This document shows positions 35,095 through 43,565 of a DNA stretch of 64,000 nt, in pieces; position 1 is the stretch's first letter, and the number at the start of each line of letters is the position of its first letter. Source of the DNA: Actinomadura mexicana (GTDB lineage: Bacteria; Actinomycetota; Actinomycetes; Streptosporangiales; Streptosporangiaceae); NCBI RefSeq assembly GCF_900188105.1, contig NZ_FZNP01000001.1, positions 930,001 through 994,000 on the forward strand, in the 5' to 3' direction. A program made the translations under genes and the position numbers. Under the pieces are notes generated by a model. That model was not told the DNA's origin. It saw only the letters and a program-made list of their open reading frames with translations, and did no database searches.

Positions 35095-35538
35095 GTGGAC
35101 ATGACACTGGAGGTCGTGGTGGTGCCCGTCACCGACGTCGACCGGGCCAAGGACTTCTACAAAGCCCTCGGCTGGAGGGAGGACGCCGACGTCGCCACCG
35201 GCGACGACTTCCGGGTGGTCCAGATGACGCCGCCGGGGTCGGCGTGCTCCGTCATCTTCGGTTCCGGCGTCAGCCCGGACGAACCGGGATCGGCGCACGG
35301 CCTGCACCTGGTGGTGGACGACATCGAAGCCGCCAGGGCGGAACTGGTCGAGCGCGGCGCGCAGGTGAGCGAGATCTTCCACGACGCCGGCGGCGTCTTC
35401 CACCACGCCCAGGCCCACGCGCTGCGCCCCGGTCCGGATCCCGATCGGACGAGCTACGGCTCGTTCGCCTCCTTCAACGACCCCGACGGCAACGGCTGGC
35501 ACCTCCAGGAGATCACCACCCGCCTGCCAGGCCGCTGA
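35095..35538 (+). CDS. VOC (glyoxalase/dioxygenase-like) protein
   Basis: 147 residues, one vicinal-oxygen-chelate unit of two beta-alpha-beta-beta-beta motifs: VVPVTDVDRAKDFYKALGW, then GLHLVVDDIEAARAELVERG, ending FNDPDGNGWHLQEI. The metal ligands usual for glyoxalase are partly recognisable but the reaction cannot be assigned. GTG 35095 is preferred because GAGGAGG lies seven nt upstream; a longer frame begins at 34987. An AT-richer patch around 34987-35030 probably holds its promoter. Confidence 0.85.
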   Translation: MDMTLEVVVVPVTDVDRAKDFYKALGWREDADVATGDDFRVVQMTPPGSACSVIFGSGVSPDEPGSAHGLHLVVDDIEAARAELVERGAQVSEIFHDAGGVFHHAQAHALRPGPDPDRTSYGSFASFNDPDGNGWHLQEITTRLPGR

Positions 35539-35605
35539 TCCCGCGCTCCGCGGTCGCCGTGGGCCCCGGCCGACGGCAGCGCGCCGCCCGCCTGATCCGA
35601 CCGGG

Positions 35606-36136
35606 TCAGGATCCGGCCTCCGCCGTGATCTTGGCGACGTCGGGCGCGTAGGCGGCCATCCAGTGCGGACGCAACCGGTAGTAGACGATCTCGTCGTCCC
35701 AGTCGAAGGCGTCCCCGCCGTAGAAGCCCTTCAAGTAGGCGAGCAGGTCCGGCCAGTCCGCGGCCGGCTCGCCGTCCGGCGGGTTGAGGATCTCCACCGT
35801 GCCGTGCGTGAACACCCCCAGGTCCTCCCCGCGCATGTGCGCCGCGCTGACGGCGGGCCGGGCCGCCAGATGGCGGGCCTTGGCCGCGTCGCGCGCCGTG
35901 CCGAAGTGCCACCTCCCGTGCAGGAAGTGCCCGTCCACACCACTGATCCGCGGCTCCCCCTTGGCGGTCACCGTGGACAGGGCCAGGGTGCGCATGCCGG
36001 TGAGCACCCGGCAGAGCTGTTGCGCGGTCAGGCTCCTCTCCGTGTTGATGATCGAACGCAGATGCGCGGTAGAGCGGGACAGAGAGTCGTCCAGAAGCGC
36101 CTGGAGCTCTACGAGTTCTTCTCGGGTTTCACGCAT
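35606..36136 (-). CDS. Pyridoxamine 5'-phosphate oxidase-like flavoprotein
   Basis: 176 residues. An N-terminal helix pair (MRETREELVELQALLDDSLSRS) precedes a split-barrel flavin-binding fold: LALSTVTAKGEPRISGVDG, HFLHGRWHFGT, and YYRLRPHWM near the end. Such proteins bind FMN or F420 and reduce diverse substrates. ATG 36136 begins the conserved N-terminus; the longer frame to 36232 has no support. Single gene, with a promoter region of 250 bp upstream shared with nothing obvious. Confidence 0.8.
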   Translation of the reverse strand: MRETREELVELQALLDDSLSRSTAHLRSIINTERSLTAQQLCRVLTGMRTLALSTVTAKGEPRISGVDGHFLHGRWHFGTARDAAKARHLAARPAVSAAHMRGEDLGVFTHGTVEILNPPDGEPAADWPDLLAYLKGFYGGDAFDWDDEIVYYRLRPHWMAAYAPDVAKITAEAGS

Positions 36137-36333
36137 GGCAAGTCCTAGTCCGAAGGGTCCGGTCCACATCCTCATCCCCCAGCGCCGGCCGGTACCTCCA
36201 CCCTCGCCCCAAAACCTGACACCTACCGTCATGTTTTCTCCCCCGCCCGACTCGAATACACGGGGACCAGGCGACCCTGGCGGAGGACCTCAAGGGCCAC
36301 GTGGACTGACGCGTCCCTCCGCACAAGCAACTG

Positions 36334-36370
36334 ACGCTCCGGCGCGGCGGCCCCCGCCACGCCGGAGCGT
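36334..36370. terminator. Strong hairpin downstream of marR
   Basis: ACGCTCCGGCG (36334-36344) pairs exactly with CGCCGGAGCGT (36360-36370), and inside it GGCGG pairs with CCGCC, giving a stem of about 16 bp with one mismatch and a three-base loop. It lies 17 bp beyond the MarR stop codon on that gene's strand. Confidence 0.7.
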
Positions 36371-36387
36371 TCCTCGTCTTTCGGGCG

Positions 36388-36858
36388 TCAGGGGAGTTTG
36401 CGGATTTCCTCGATCACGGACGGCATCGTCTCGTTGTTGCGGCGTATCCAGTCGAGGAGGAGGGCCACCTGGTCGTCGGTGTAGGTGTCGAGGCGGTCGC
36501 GGAAGGCGCGGCCTATCGGCTCGAAGTAGCGGGCGAACTGGGCGACGTTCTCCTCGACCAGTTCGACGATCACGCGGCGGCGGTCGTCGGGGTCGCGGGT
36601 GCGGCGGACGTAGCCGGCGCGCTCCAGGCGGTCGATGACGGCGGTGATGGCGCCGCCGGTCGTGATGCCCATGAGCTGGGCGAGCCGGCCGGGCGTCTGG
36701 GGGCCGTCCAGCGTCAGCGCGTTGACGCACTGCGCGTCGGTGACGTTCATGCCCGCCTTGCTCGCGGTGGCATGGTGCAGCAGCACCGTGAACATCGTGC
36801 TGCGCTGCATCGCCATCTGCAGCTCGCCCGCCATCCGCTCGCGCTCCGGGGTCGACAC
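36388..36858 (-). CDS. MarR-family transcription regulator
   Basis: 156 residues. Winged helix with the motif GRLAQLMGITTGGAITAVIDRLERAGYV and the wing DPDDRRRVIVEL. GTG 36858 is chosen since AGAGAGG precedes it; a longer frame to 36897 would extend into the promoter. MarR proteins sense small phenolic or acyl ligands. The palindrome GTTAG-N5-CTAAC at 37036 is a candidate binding site between this gene and the end of the catabolic operon. Confidence 0.9.
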   Translation of the reverse strand: MSTPERERMAGELQMAMQRSTMFTVLLHHATASKAGMNVTDAQCVNALTLDGPQTPGRLAQLMGITTGGAITAVIDRLERAGYVRRTRDPDDRRRVIVELVEENVAQFARYFEPIGRAFRDRLDTYTDDQVALLLDWIRRNNETMPSVIEEIRKLP

Positions 36859-37035
36859 GCCTTGACCTCTCTCCCTTTTTCTCTCATGTAGAGACACTCA
36901 TTTCAAGAGCGACTCTCTGGGGGAGATTCTATCGACCCGGCCCCGCCGGGACCAGGTGGAACGGCGACGGCGTGTGGCGGAGCCGACACCGTTCAATGAT
37001 CGCACCACTGCGGGACGGCGCCTACCATGGTTTTT

Positions 37036-37050
37036 GTTAGGACCACTAAC
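37036..37050. promoter_or_regulatory. Candidate MarR operator
   Basis: GTTAG (37036-37040) and CTAAC (37046-37050) form a perfect inverted repeat with a five-base spacer, in the 250-bp region upstream of marR. The form fits MarR-type sites. It is 178 bp from the chosen marR start, so a start or promoter nearer to it may exist. Confidence 0.45.
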
Positions 37051-37064
37051 AGAGGTCCGCTCCT

Positions 37065-37093
37065 GGCCCCGGATCCCACGAGGATTCGGGGCC
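37065..37093 (-). terminator. Hairpin ending the acyl-CoA catabolic operon
   Basis: A 12-base left arm at 37065-37076 (GGCCCCGGATCC) pairs with 37082-37093 (GGATTCGGGGCC), with one G-U type pair and a five-base loop. It lies 17 bp past the stop of the acyl-CoA synthetase ending at 37110. Confidence 0.65.
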
Positions 37094-37109
37094 GACCCCC
37101 ATCCGCCCC

Positions 37110-38678
37110 CTATCCGGCCTCCTCCGCCACCTGCTTCGCCCAGCGGTAGTCCGCCTTGCCGGCCGGGGAGCGCTTCATCTCCGCGACGAACGCGTAGACG
37201 CGCGGCACCTTGTAGCCCGACAGCTGCTTGCGGCAGTGCTCGTTCAGCTCCTCGAAGGACGGCTGGGCGCCGGAGGGCTGGACCACCGCCGCGACGCGGT
37301 TGCCCCAGCGTTCGTCCGGAACGCCCGTGACCACCGCGTCGTAGACGGACGGATGCCCCTTGAGGACGGCCTCGACCTCTTCCGGGAACACCTTCTCGCC
37401 GCCGGTGTTGATGGTCTGCGAGCCGCGGCCGTACACGGCGATCGAACCGTCCTCCTCCACGGTCGCGATGTCGCCGGTGAGCAGCCAGCGCCTGCCGTCC
37501 ACCAGGGGGAACGTCCTGGCGGTCTTCTCCGGGTCGTTGTAGTAGCCCTGCGCGATGTGGCCGGTGCGGGCGACCTGGCCGATCACGCCGGATCCCGGTT
37601 CGACGGGCTTGAACGCGTCGTCCAGGACGGTGACGTTCTCCACGTCCGGCGCGAACCGCAGGCCCTTCTCCGGGGTGGAGCCGGCGACCGCCTCGGCCGT
37701 CGAGCCCGACTCGGTCGAGCCGAAGCGGTCGAGGATCATCGTGTTCGGCAGCAGCCGCTGGATGCGCTCGCGGACCGTGCCGGTGAAGATGGCGCCGGTC
37801 GAGACGTAGGCCAGCAGGGACGAGGTGTCGTAGTCCCCGCGCGCCAGCTCCTCGGCCATCGGGATCGCCATGGCGTCCCCGGTGATCGTCAGCGAGTTGA
37901 CCTTCTCCCGCTCGATCGTCCGCCACACGTCGGCCGCGTCGAACCTGCGCGTGTAGACGAGCGTCGCACCCATGAACCAGGCGATCCAGGTGGCCATCTG
38001 CGCGGCGCCGTGCATCAGGGGCGCGACCGGCATCATGGTCATCGGGCCGCCGCCGCGGGCGTTCTCGACGATGTCCTCCGGCTTGGCCGGACGGGGGTAC
38101 GTGGGGTTCCAGAACGCGAGCAGCATCTGCTCGGTCGACCACATGACGCCCTTCGGCATCCCGGTCGTCCCGCCGGTGTAGATGATGTAGATGTCGTCCT
38201 TGGAGCGCGCGGGGAAGTCACGTGCGCCGGAGGCGCCCCTCAGCGCCTCGTCGTAGGCGACCGCGCCCGGGATGGACGGCTCGCCGCCCACCGCGACGAG
38301 GTGCCGCAGCTCGGGCGCCTCCGGGACGGTCGCCGCCACCCGGTCCTCGAACTCCACGTCGTACAGCAGCGCGACGCTGTCGGAGTCCCGGTACACGTAG
38401 AGCAGTTCGCTCTCCACGTACCGGTAGTTGACGTTGATGGGCACGGCCCGGATCTTCAGCGCCGCCAGCAGCGCGGCGGCGTACTCGACGCCGTTGTAGA
38501 GCTGGACGGCGACGTGCTGGCCGGGCTCGACGCCCGCGTCCGCCAGATGGTGCGCGAGGCGGTTGGCGTGCTCGTCCAGCTCGGCGTAGGTGAGCCGCCG
38601 GTCGCCGCACACCAGCGCGAGACGGTCCCCGATCGCGTCCGCGACGCCCTCGAACAGGTCAGCGTGGTTGAACTCCAT
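37110..38678 (-). CDS. fadD19: FadD19-like steroid side-chain acyl-CoA synthetase
   Basis: 522 residues. AMP-binding adenylating enzyme: P-loop-like YTGGTTGMPKGVMW, GSTESGS, TGDIATVEEDG and GRGSQTINTGGEKVFPEEVE. The C-terminal lysine region KRSPAGKADYRWAK closely resembles that of mycobacterial FadD19, which activates the C5 side chain of cholesterol at the carboxylate. It forms acyl-AMP then acyl-CoA. GGAGG precedes ATG 38678. Last gene of a five-gene operon read leftward from 43395. Assignment to FadD19 rests on sequence likeness and neighbouring genes. Confidence 0.85.
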   Translation of the reverse strand: MEFNHADLFEGVADAIGDRLALVCGDRRLTYAELDEHANRLAHHLADAGVEPGQHVAVQLYNGVEYAAALLAALKIRAVPINVNYRYVESELLYVYRDSDSVALLYDVEFEDRVAATVPEAPELRHLVAVGGEPSIPGAVAYDEALRGASGARDFPARSKDDIYIIYTGGTTGMPKGVMWSTEQMLLAFWNPTYPRPAKPEDIVENARGGGPMTMMPVAPLMHGAAQMATWIAWFMGATLVYTRRFDAADVWRTIEREKVNSLTITGDAMAIPMAEELARGDYDTSSLLAYVSTGAIFTGTVRERIQRLLPNTMILDRFGSTESGSTAEAVAGSTPEKGLRFAPDVENVTVLDDAFKPVEPGSGVIGQVARTGHIAQGYYNDPEKTARTFPLVDGRRWLLTGDIATVEEDGSIAVYGRGSQTINTGGEKVFPEEVEAVLKGHPSVYDAVVTGVPDERWGNRVAAVVQPSGAQPSFEELNEHCRKQLSGYKVPRVYAFVAEMKRSPAGKADYRWAKQVAEEAG

Positions 38679-38696
38679 CGGACGGGCCTCCGGGAA

Positions 38697-39854
38697 TCAG
38701 GGTTTGTCGCTGCCGACGATCCACATGGCGAAGAACTGGGCTCCGCCTCCGTAGGCGTGGCCGAGCGCGCGGCGCGCGCCGTCCACCTGGTGCTCGCCCG
38801 CCTGGCCGCGCACCTGCAGCGCCGCCTCGGCGAACCGGATCATCCCCGACGCCCCGATCGGGTTGGACGACAGCACGCCGCCGGACGGGTTCCACGGGAT
38901 GTCTCCGTCCAGGGCCGTCGCGCCCGCCTCGGTGAGCTTCCAGCCCTCGCTCTCGCCGCAGAACCCGAGGTTCTCCAGCCACATCGGCTCGTACCAGGAG
39001 AACGGGACGTAGACCTCGGCGCAGTCCAGCTCGCGGCGCGGGTCGGAGATCCCGGCCTGCCGGTAGACGTCCGCCGCCGCGTCCTTGCCGCCCTGCGGGC
39101 TCACGGTGTCGCGTCCGGCGAACTGCATCGGCTCCGAGCGCATCGCCGTGCCGTGCACCCACGCGGGCGGGGCCGGGGCCTTCTTCGCCGCGTCCTCCGA
39201 GGCCAGCACCATCGCGCACGCGCCGTCCGACGACGGGCACGTCTCCAGGTAGCGGATCGGCTCCCAGAGCATCGGCGTCGACTCGACCATCTCGCGGGAG
39301 ATGCCGGGGATCTTCAGGTGCGCGTACTGGTTCTTCAGGGCGTTCTGCCGGTCCTTGACCGCGACGAGCGTCCCGACGTGGTCGGGGGCGCCCGAGCGGC
39401 GCATGTAGGCCCGGATGTGCGGCGCGAAGTAGCCGCCCGCGCCCACGACCAGCGATGTCGTGAACGGCGAGTTGACCGTCAGCGCCCACGTCGCGTTCGA
39501 CTCCGACTGCTTCTCCCACGCGATCGTCAGGACGCGGTCGTGGACGCCGCCCTGGATCAGGCCCGCCGCGACGATCGCCGTGGAGCCCCCCACCGACCCG
39601 GCGGTGTGCACCCGCATGACCGGCTTGCCGGCGGCGCCGAGCGCCTCGGCGAGGAACGTCTCCGGCATCATCACGCCCTCGAACAGGTCGGGGGCCTTAC
39701 CGACGACGACCGCGTCGATGTCCTTCCAGGTCAGCTGCGCGTCCTCCAGCGCCCGGCGGGCCGCCTCGCGCAGCAGCCCGGCCATCGAGACGTCCAGCCG
39801 CTTGGTCCTGTACGCCGTCTGCCCGACGCCGATGATCGCGCAACGGTTAGCCAT
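38697..39854 (-). CDS. Thiolase-like lipid-transfer protein without nucleophilic Cys (Ltp3-like)
   Basis: 385 residues with a thiolase fold: MANRCAIIGVGQTAY, PSSDGACAMVLASED, NPSGGVLSSNPIGASGM and ALGHAYGGGAQFF. At the nucleophile position the usual Cys is absent: VHTAGSVGGSTA replaces the VxxxCASG pattern. That matches lyase-type relatives such as Ltp2, which cleave steroid side chains with Tyr rather than Cys. It overlaps the next thiolase gene by 8 nt, suggesting a heteromeric complex with it and the DUF35 protein. Corresponds in position to Rv3523. Confidence 0.88.
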   Translation of the reverse strand: MANRCAIIGVGQTAYRTKRLDVSMAGLLREAARRALEDAQLTWKDIDAVVVGKAPDLFEGVMMPETFLAEALGAAGKPVMRVHTAGSVGGSTAIVAAGLIQGGVHDRVLTIAWEKQSESNATWALTVNSPFTTSLVVGAGGYFAPHIRAYMRRSGAPDHVGTLVAVKDRQNALKNQYAHLKIPGISREMVESTPMLWEPIRYLETCPSSDGACAMVLASEDAAKKAPAPPAWVHGTAMRSEPMQFAGRDTVSPQGGKDAAADVYRQAGISDPRRELDCAEVYVPFSWYEPMWLENLGFCGESEGWKLTEAGATALDGDIPWNPSGGVLSSNPIGASGMIRFAEAALQVRGQAGEHQVDGARRALGHAYGGGAQFFAMWIVGSDKP

Positions 39855-40887
39855 GGTTCTCTCCCGACAGGACGCAGACGAGGTTCTGCTGGAGGCAGGG
39901 GCCCGACGAGGCGTGCCCCAGCGTGCGGGACGCCGACCCGTCGTGGATGCGGGACGCGGCCTCGCCGATCCGGATGAGGCCGGCGGCCATCATCGGGTTC
40001 GCCGACAGCGGCCCGCCGGAGGGGTTGACCGCCGCGTCCTCGCCCAGGCCGAGCGCCTCCCGCAGGATCAGCTCCTCGTGCGTGTACTGCGCGTGCAGTT
40101 CGGCGACCTCGATCCCGGTCGCGCCGGCCTTCTCGCCCGCGAGGCGGGCCGAGCGCGAGCGGCTCAGGTCGCGCACGCCCGGCGCGTGTGGCTCGGTGCG
40201 GTGGTCGATCCCGGTGATCCACGCGGGACGCTCGCAGAGCTCGCGGGCCCGGTCCCCCGCCGCGAGGACGATCGCCGCGGCGCCGTCGGTGATGGGCGCG
40301 ACGTCGTAGGGGTGCAGCGGCGCGACGTCGTAGTCGTCGCCCTCGGGCTCGGGCAGGTGCAGCGCGAACGGGTTGCCGTGCCCGGCCTCGCGGGACCGCG
40401 CGGCCACGGCGCGCAGGTCGTCCTCCTTGGCGCCCGACCGCTCCATGTAGGCGCGGGCCTGGAGCGCGGCCAGGGACACCGCGTCGATGCCGAGCGGCGC
40501 CAGGTGGTAGGGGTCGAGCTGCTGGGTGAGGACGGTGCGCAGGTCGCCCTGCGACGACTTGCCGAACCCGTACACGAGCGCGGTGTCGATGTCGCCGTGC
40601 TGGAGCTTCACCCACGCCTCGTACAGCGCCCAGGCGGCGTCCATCTCGACGTGGCTCTCGGAGATCGGCGGCCACGCGCCGATGGCGTCCAGCGCCGACA
40701 CGAACGCGAACGGGGCGCCGGCGAGGTAGTCGCAGGATCCGGAGCAGGTGAAGCCGAACTGCTTCTGGCCCGTCCGCTCCTTGATCTCGGTGATGACGGG
40801 GGCAAGGAGCTCGATCTCGGCCATCCCCCGGTCCTCACCGCTGTGCTCGGTCTGCGCGAACGCGACCACGGCCACGGGACGAGGCAT
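39847..40887 (-). CDS. Thiolase-like lipid-transfer protein (Ltp4-like)
   Basis: 346 residues, shorter than classical thiolases. Contains FAQTEHSGEDRG, FTCSGSCDYLAGAPF (Cys present), PITDGAAAIVLAAGD and NPSGGPLSANPMMAAGLIR. Likely a partner of the neighbouring Cys-less thiolase-like protein. It starts at ATG 40887 by a TGATG overlap with the DUF35 gene and ends inside the start of the following gene, so all three are tightly coupled. Corresponds to Rv3522 in the mycobacterial order. Confidence 0.87.
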   Translation of the reverse strand: MPRPVAVVAFAQTEHSGEDRGMAEIELLAPVITEIKERTGQKQFGFTCSGSCDYLAGAPFAFVSALDAIGAWPPISESHVEMDAAWALYEAWVKLQHGDIDTALVYGFGKSSQGDLRTVLTQQLDPYHLAPLGIDAVSLAALQARAYMERSGAKEDDLRAVAARSREAGHGNPFALHLPEPEGDDYDVAPLHPYDVAPITDGAAAIVLAAGDRARELCERPAWITGIDHRTEPHAPGVRDLSRSRSARLAGEKAGATGIEVAELHAQYTHEELILREALGLGEDAAVNPSGGPLSANPMMAAGLIRIGEAASRIHDGSASRTLGHASSGPCLQQNLVCVLSGENHG

Positions 40888-41846
40888 CACATGAAGTCCT
40901 TGATCTCTTCGAAGGGGACGTCGGGCTCGTCGACGGGCTCGAACCACTTGATGTTGCCCATCGTCCGCGCCCACTCCTCGCGGGGCCGCCACGCCGCCTT
41001 CACCCGCATGCCCATCCGGACCTGGTCGGCCGGGATGCCCGCCACGAGCGTCAGCATCGTCAGGCCCGCGCCGTCCAGCAGGACGTAGGCGGACACGAAC
41101 GGCACCTCGGGCGCGCGCGGGTCGGGGATGTTGTTGACCGCGAAGGTGGTGACGGTGCCGGTGTCGGGCAGCTCCACCTCCTCCGTCGTGGGGACGCCGT
41201 CGCGCGGGCACAGCCCCTTCATCGGGACGATGACCGAGTCGCACACGTGGCATCGGTGGCCGAGGATGCGGCCCTCGGAGATGCCCTCCAGGAAGCGCTG
41301 CAGGGCCTGCCCGCCCGTCAGCCGGTACTCCAGCCGCGTCGGCGCGTTGATCATGGTGACCTCGGGCTGGAAGCACTCGATGTCGCCGATCCCGCCGGTG
41401 CGCTCGGCCCGCCACCGGGGGCGGACGCGCATGCCGGTCCTGAGGGACTTCGGCGGCTTGGCGCCCTCCTCGAAGACGCCGAGGTCGAGGGCGTGCAGGA
41501 GCGCTGTGTCGGCGCCGTCCGGACGGACCAGCGCCCAGGCGAACGGGCGGTCGAGCGGGTGCTCCTTCGCCGGGTGCGCCACCCACGACCAGGTGGTGAC
41601 CGTCCCGACCGGGCCGACCTCGACGAACTCCTCCGTCACGTCCTCGCCGGTCTCCGGGTCGTACTCCGACGGCGGGACGAGGACCCTGCCGTCCGCCGTC
41701 CGGATGCCGACCAGCCGGCCGTCGCGCAGCTCGCTGAGGAAGCGGCCGATCACCGGGCCGACCGAGCGCGTGTAGCCGCCGGGGAACTCCAGGACGTGGT
41801 TCGGCTCGGGCTGCCCGGTGTCTGCGGGCGCCGTGTCAGATGGCAC
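40887..41846 (-). CDS. Double DUF35 OB-fold protein
   Basis: 319 residues with two DUF35-type halves. The N-terminal half (about 25-160) lacks zinc ligands; the C-terminal half (about 180-305) has a zinc ribbon with C-x2-C in HRCHVCDS and a further Cys in GLCPRDG, followed by an OB fold. It probably binds the CoA thioester and organises the two thiolase-like proteins encoded just downstream. Same place as Rv3521 in the mycobacterial steroid cluster. GTG 41846 lies 11 nt inside the upstream synthetase gene. Confidence 0.87.
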   Translation of the reverse strand: MPSDTAPADTGQPEPNHVLEFPGGYTRSVGPVIGRFLSELRDGRLVGIRTADGRVLVPPSEYDPETGEDVTEEFVEVGPVGTVTTWSWVAHPAKEHPLDRPFAWALVRPDGADTALLHALDLGVFEEGAKPPKSLRTGMRVRPRWRAERTGGIGDIECFQPEVTMINAPTRLEYRLTGGQALQRFLEGISEGRILGHRCHVCDSVIVPMKGLCPRDGVPTTEEVELPDTGTVTTFAVNNIPDPRAPEVPFVSAYVLLDGAGLTMLTLVAGIPADQVRMGMRVKAAWRPREEWARTMGNIKWFEPVDEPDVPFEEIKDFM

Positions 41847-43395
41847 TGTCGCGGTCCTTCCAGTACGGGTCCCTGAGCTTGCGCTTGAGGAGCTTGCCGT
41901 TGGGCTCGCGCGGCATCGCCTCGATGAAGTCGACCGACCTCGGCCACTTCATCCTGGCCAGCCGTCCCTCCAGCGACGCGAGGATCTCCGTCGCGAGCGC
42001 CGGGCCGGGCTCGACGCCCTCGGCGGGCTCCACGACGGCCTTGATCTGCTCGCCCCACTCCTCGTCCGGGATGCCGAACACGGCCACGTCCCCGACCTTG
42101 GGATGCAGGATGATCTCGTTCTCGATCTCGGCCGGGTAGATGTTCGCGCCGCCCGAAATGATCATGTCGGCCTTGCGGTCGGACAGGAACAGGAACCCGT
42201 CCTCGGTCAGGTACCCGATGTCCCCGACGGTGAAGAAGTCCTTCAGCCGGTTCTTCTCCGTCTTCTCCTTGTCGCCCTTGTACTCGAACTCGACGCCGGC
42301 CATCTTCATGTAGATCGTGCCGTGCGTCCCGGCCGGGACGGGCTCGCCGTCGTCGTCCACGATCAGCAGCTCGCTGATCGGCCACGCGTTGCCGACCGTG
42401 CCGGGGTGGGCGCGCCAGTCGGCCGGGCTGGCGATCGTCCCGCCGCCCTCCGTCGCCGCGTAGTACTCCCAGATGCAGTCGCCCCACCAGTCGAGCATCT
42501 GCTGCTTGAGCGGCACCGGGCACGGCGCCGCCGCGTGGATCGCCCACTTCATGCTCGACACGTCGTACCGCGACCGGACGTCCTCCGGCAGCGACAGCAG
42601 CCGCTTGAAGTGCGTCGGCACCATGTGGGTGTTGCTGACGCGGTGCTCCTGGATCAGGCGCAGGGTCTCCTCGGCGTCCCACCTGTCCATGTAGACGAGC
42701 GTGTGGCCCATCTGCAGGGCCGTCCCGCCGAACTGGGTGACGGCCGTGTGGTAGTTCGGGGAGGTGATGAGATGCGCCTGCTGCTCGCCCCCGGCGGGGC
42801 GGCCCGGGGGGATGCCGAACATGCCGAGCAGGAACGTCATCAGCTCGGCGCTGTCGTCGGGGTCGAGCCCGGCCAGCGCCCGCTTGACGCCCTTCGGCCG
42901 GCCCGTCGTCCCCGACGTGTAGTGCATCGTGGCGCCGTTGGTGCGGTCGTCCGGCAGCGTGTCGGGCTGACCGTCGACCAGCTCCGCGACCGGCCGGAAG
43001 CCCTCGACCTCCCCGAACGCGAACCGCCGGTGGGCCTCGATCTCCTCGCCAGCACGCGTGCCCTCGGCGGCGTACCGCTCGTGCACGAAGAACGCCTTGG
43101 CCTCGCTGTCGGCGACGATGTAGCCGATCTCCGGGCCGGTCAGATGCCAGTTGATCGGCGTGTAGTACCAGCCCGCCTGGAGCGCCGCCAGGTAGAGGAC
43201 GACCCCGTCCGCGCCGTTCGGGACGAGGCCGCAGATGCCGTCGCCCTTCTCGAGACCGAGCGCGCGCAAGCCGTGGACGAGCCGGTTCGAGCGTGCGAGG
43301 AGGTCGCCCGCGGCATGCGGCGTCCCGTCCGGATCGACGGCGGCGACCCACTCGGGATCGGCCTGCGCCAGCCGCCAAAAGCCCAATGACCCCAT
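41836..43395 (-). CDS. Acyl-CoA synthetase (FadD family)
   Basis: 519 residues. AMP-binding enzyme: YTSGTTGRPKGVKR, YYAATEGGG, VGDIGYLTEDGFLFLSDRKADMIISGG and a C-terminal PREPNGKLLKRKLRD with the catalytic Lys. It activates a carboxylic acid to its CoA thioester; compared with the FadD19-like enzyme it belongs to another branch (FadD4/FadD13-like), so a different substrate or step is likely. First gene of the five-gene operon. The promoter region of 170 bp, shared with the enoyl-CoA hydratase, has two KstR-like sites. GGGAG precedes ATG 43395. Confidence 0.88.
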   Translation of the reverse strand: MGSLGFWRLAQADPEWVAAVDPDGTPHAAGDLLARSNRLVHGLRALGLEKGDGICGLVPNGADGVVLYLAALQAGWYYTPINWHLTGPEIGYIVADSEAKAFFVHERYAAEGTRAGEEIEAHRRFAFGEVEGFRPVAELVDGQPDTLPDDRTNGATMHYTSGTTGRPKGVKRALAGLDPDDSAELMTFLLGMFGIPPGRPAGGEQQAHLITSPNYHTAVTQFGGTALQMGHTLVYMDRWDAEETLRLIQEHRVSNTHMVPTHFKRLLSLPEDVRSRYDVSSMKWAIHAAAPCPVPLKQQMLDWWGDCIWEYYAATEGGGTIASPADWRAHPGTVGNAWPISELLIVDDDGEPVPAGTHGTIYMKMAGVEFEYKGDKEKTEKNRLKDFFTVGDIGYLTEDGFLFLSDRKADMIISGGANIYPAEIENEIILHPKVGDVAVFGIPDEEWGEQIKAVVEPAEGVEPGPALATEILASLEGRLARMKWPRSVDFIEAMPREPNGKLLKRKLRDPYWKDRDSAI

Positions 43396-43471
43396 CGGAT
43401 CTCCCTACGTGAGCACACAGCACACAGAGCACAGAGCACCGGCACGCGCTCCGAGCGCCCGGCGTCCAAAG

Positions 43472-43485
43472 TAGATCACGTTCTC
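43472..43485. promoter_or_regulatory. KstR-like operator (two mismatches)
   Basis: TAGATCACGTTCTC differs from TnnAACnnGTTnnA at two fixed positions but shares the AGA..GTTCT body seen in the other sites. It lies 76 bp before the acyl-CoA synthetase start in the divergent region. Together with the site at 43527 it suggests cooperative binding. Confidence 0.5.
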
Positions 43486-43526
43486 GTTTTGCAGTTCAAC
43501 CCCTACCGGTAGGGCGACGGCTTAAC

Positions 43527-43540
43527 TAGAATCTGTTCTC
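43527..43540. promoter_or_regulatory. KstR-like operator (two mismatches)
   Basis: TAGAATCTGTTCTC deviates from the KstR consensus at two fixed positions. It lies 25 bp before the enoyl-CoA hydratase ATG, where a repressor would block the promoter or leader. Confidence 0.5.
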
Positions 43541-43565
43541 GTTTGACATCTGAGCTGGAGGAACC

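Noticed and set aside
36859..36897. Longer MarR start at 36897
   Set aside because: The added residues are highly charged and unconserved, and a good ribosome site precedes GTG 36858.
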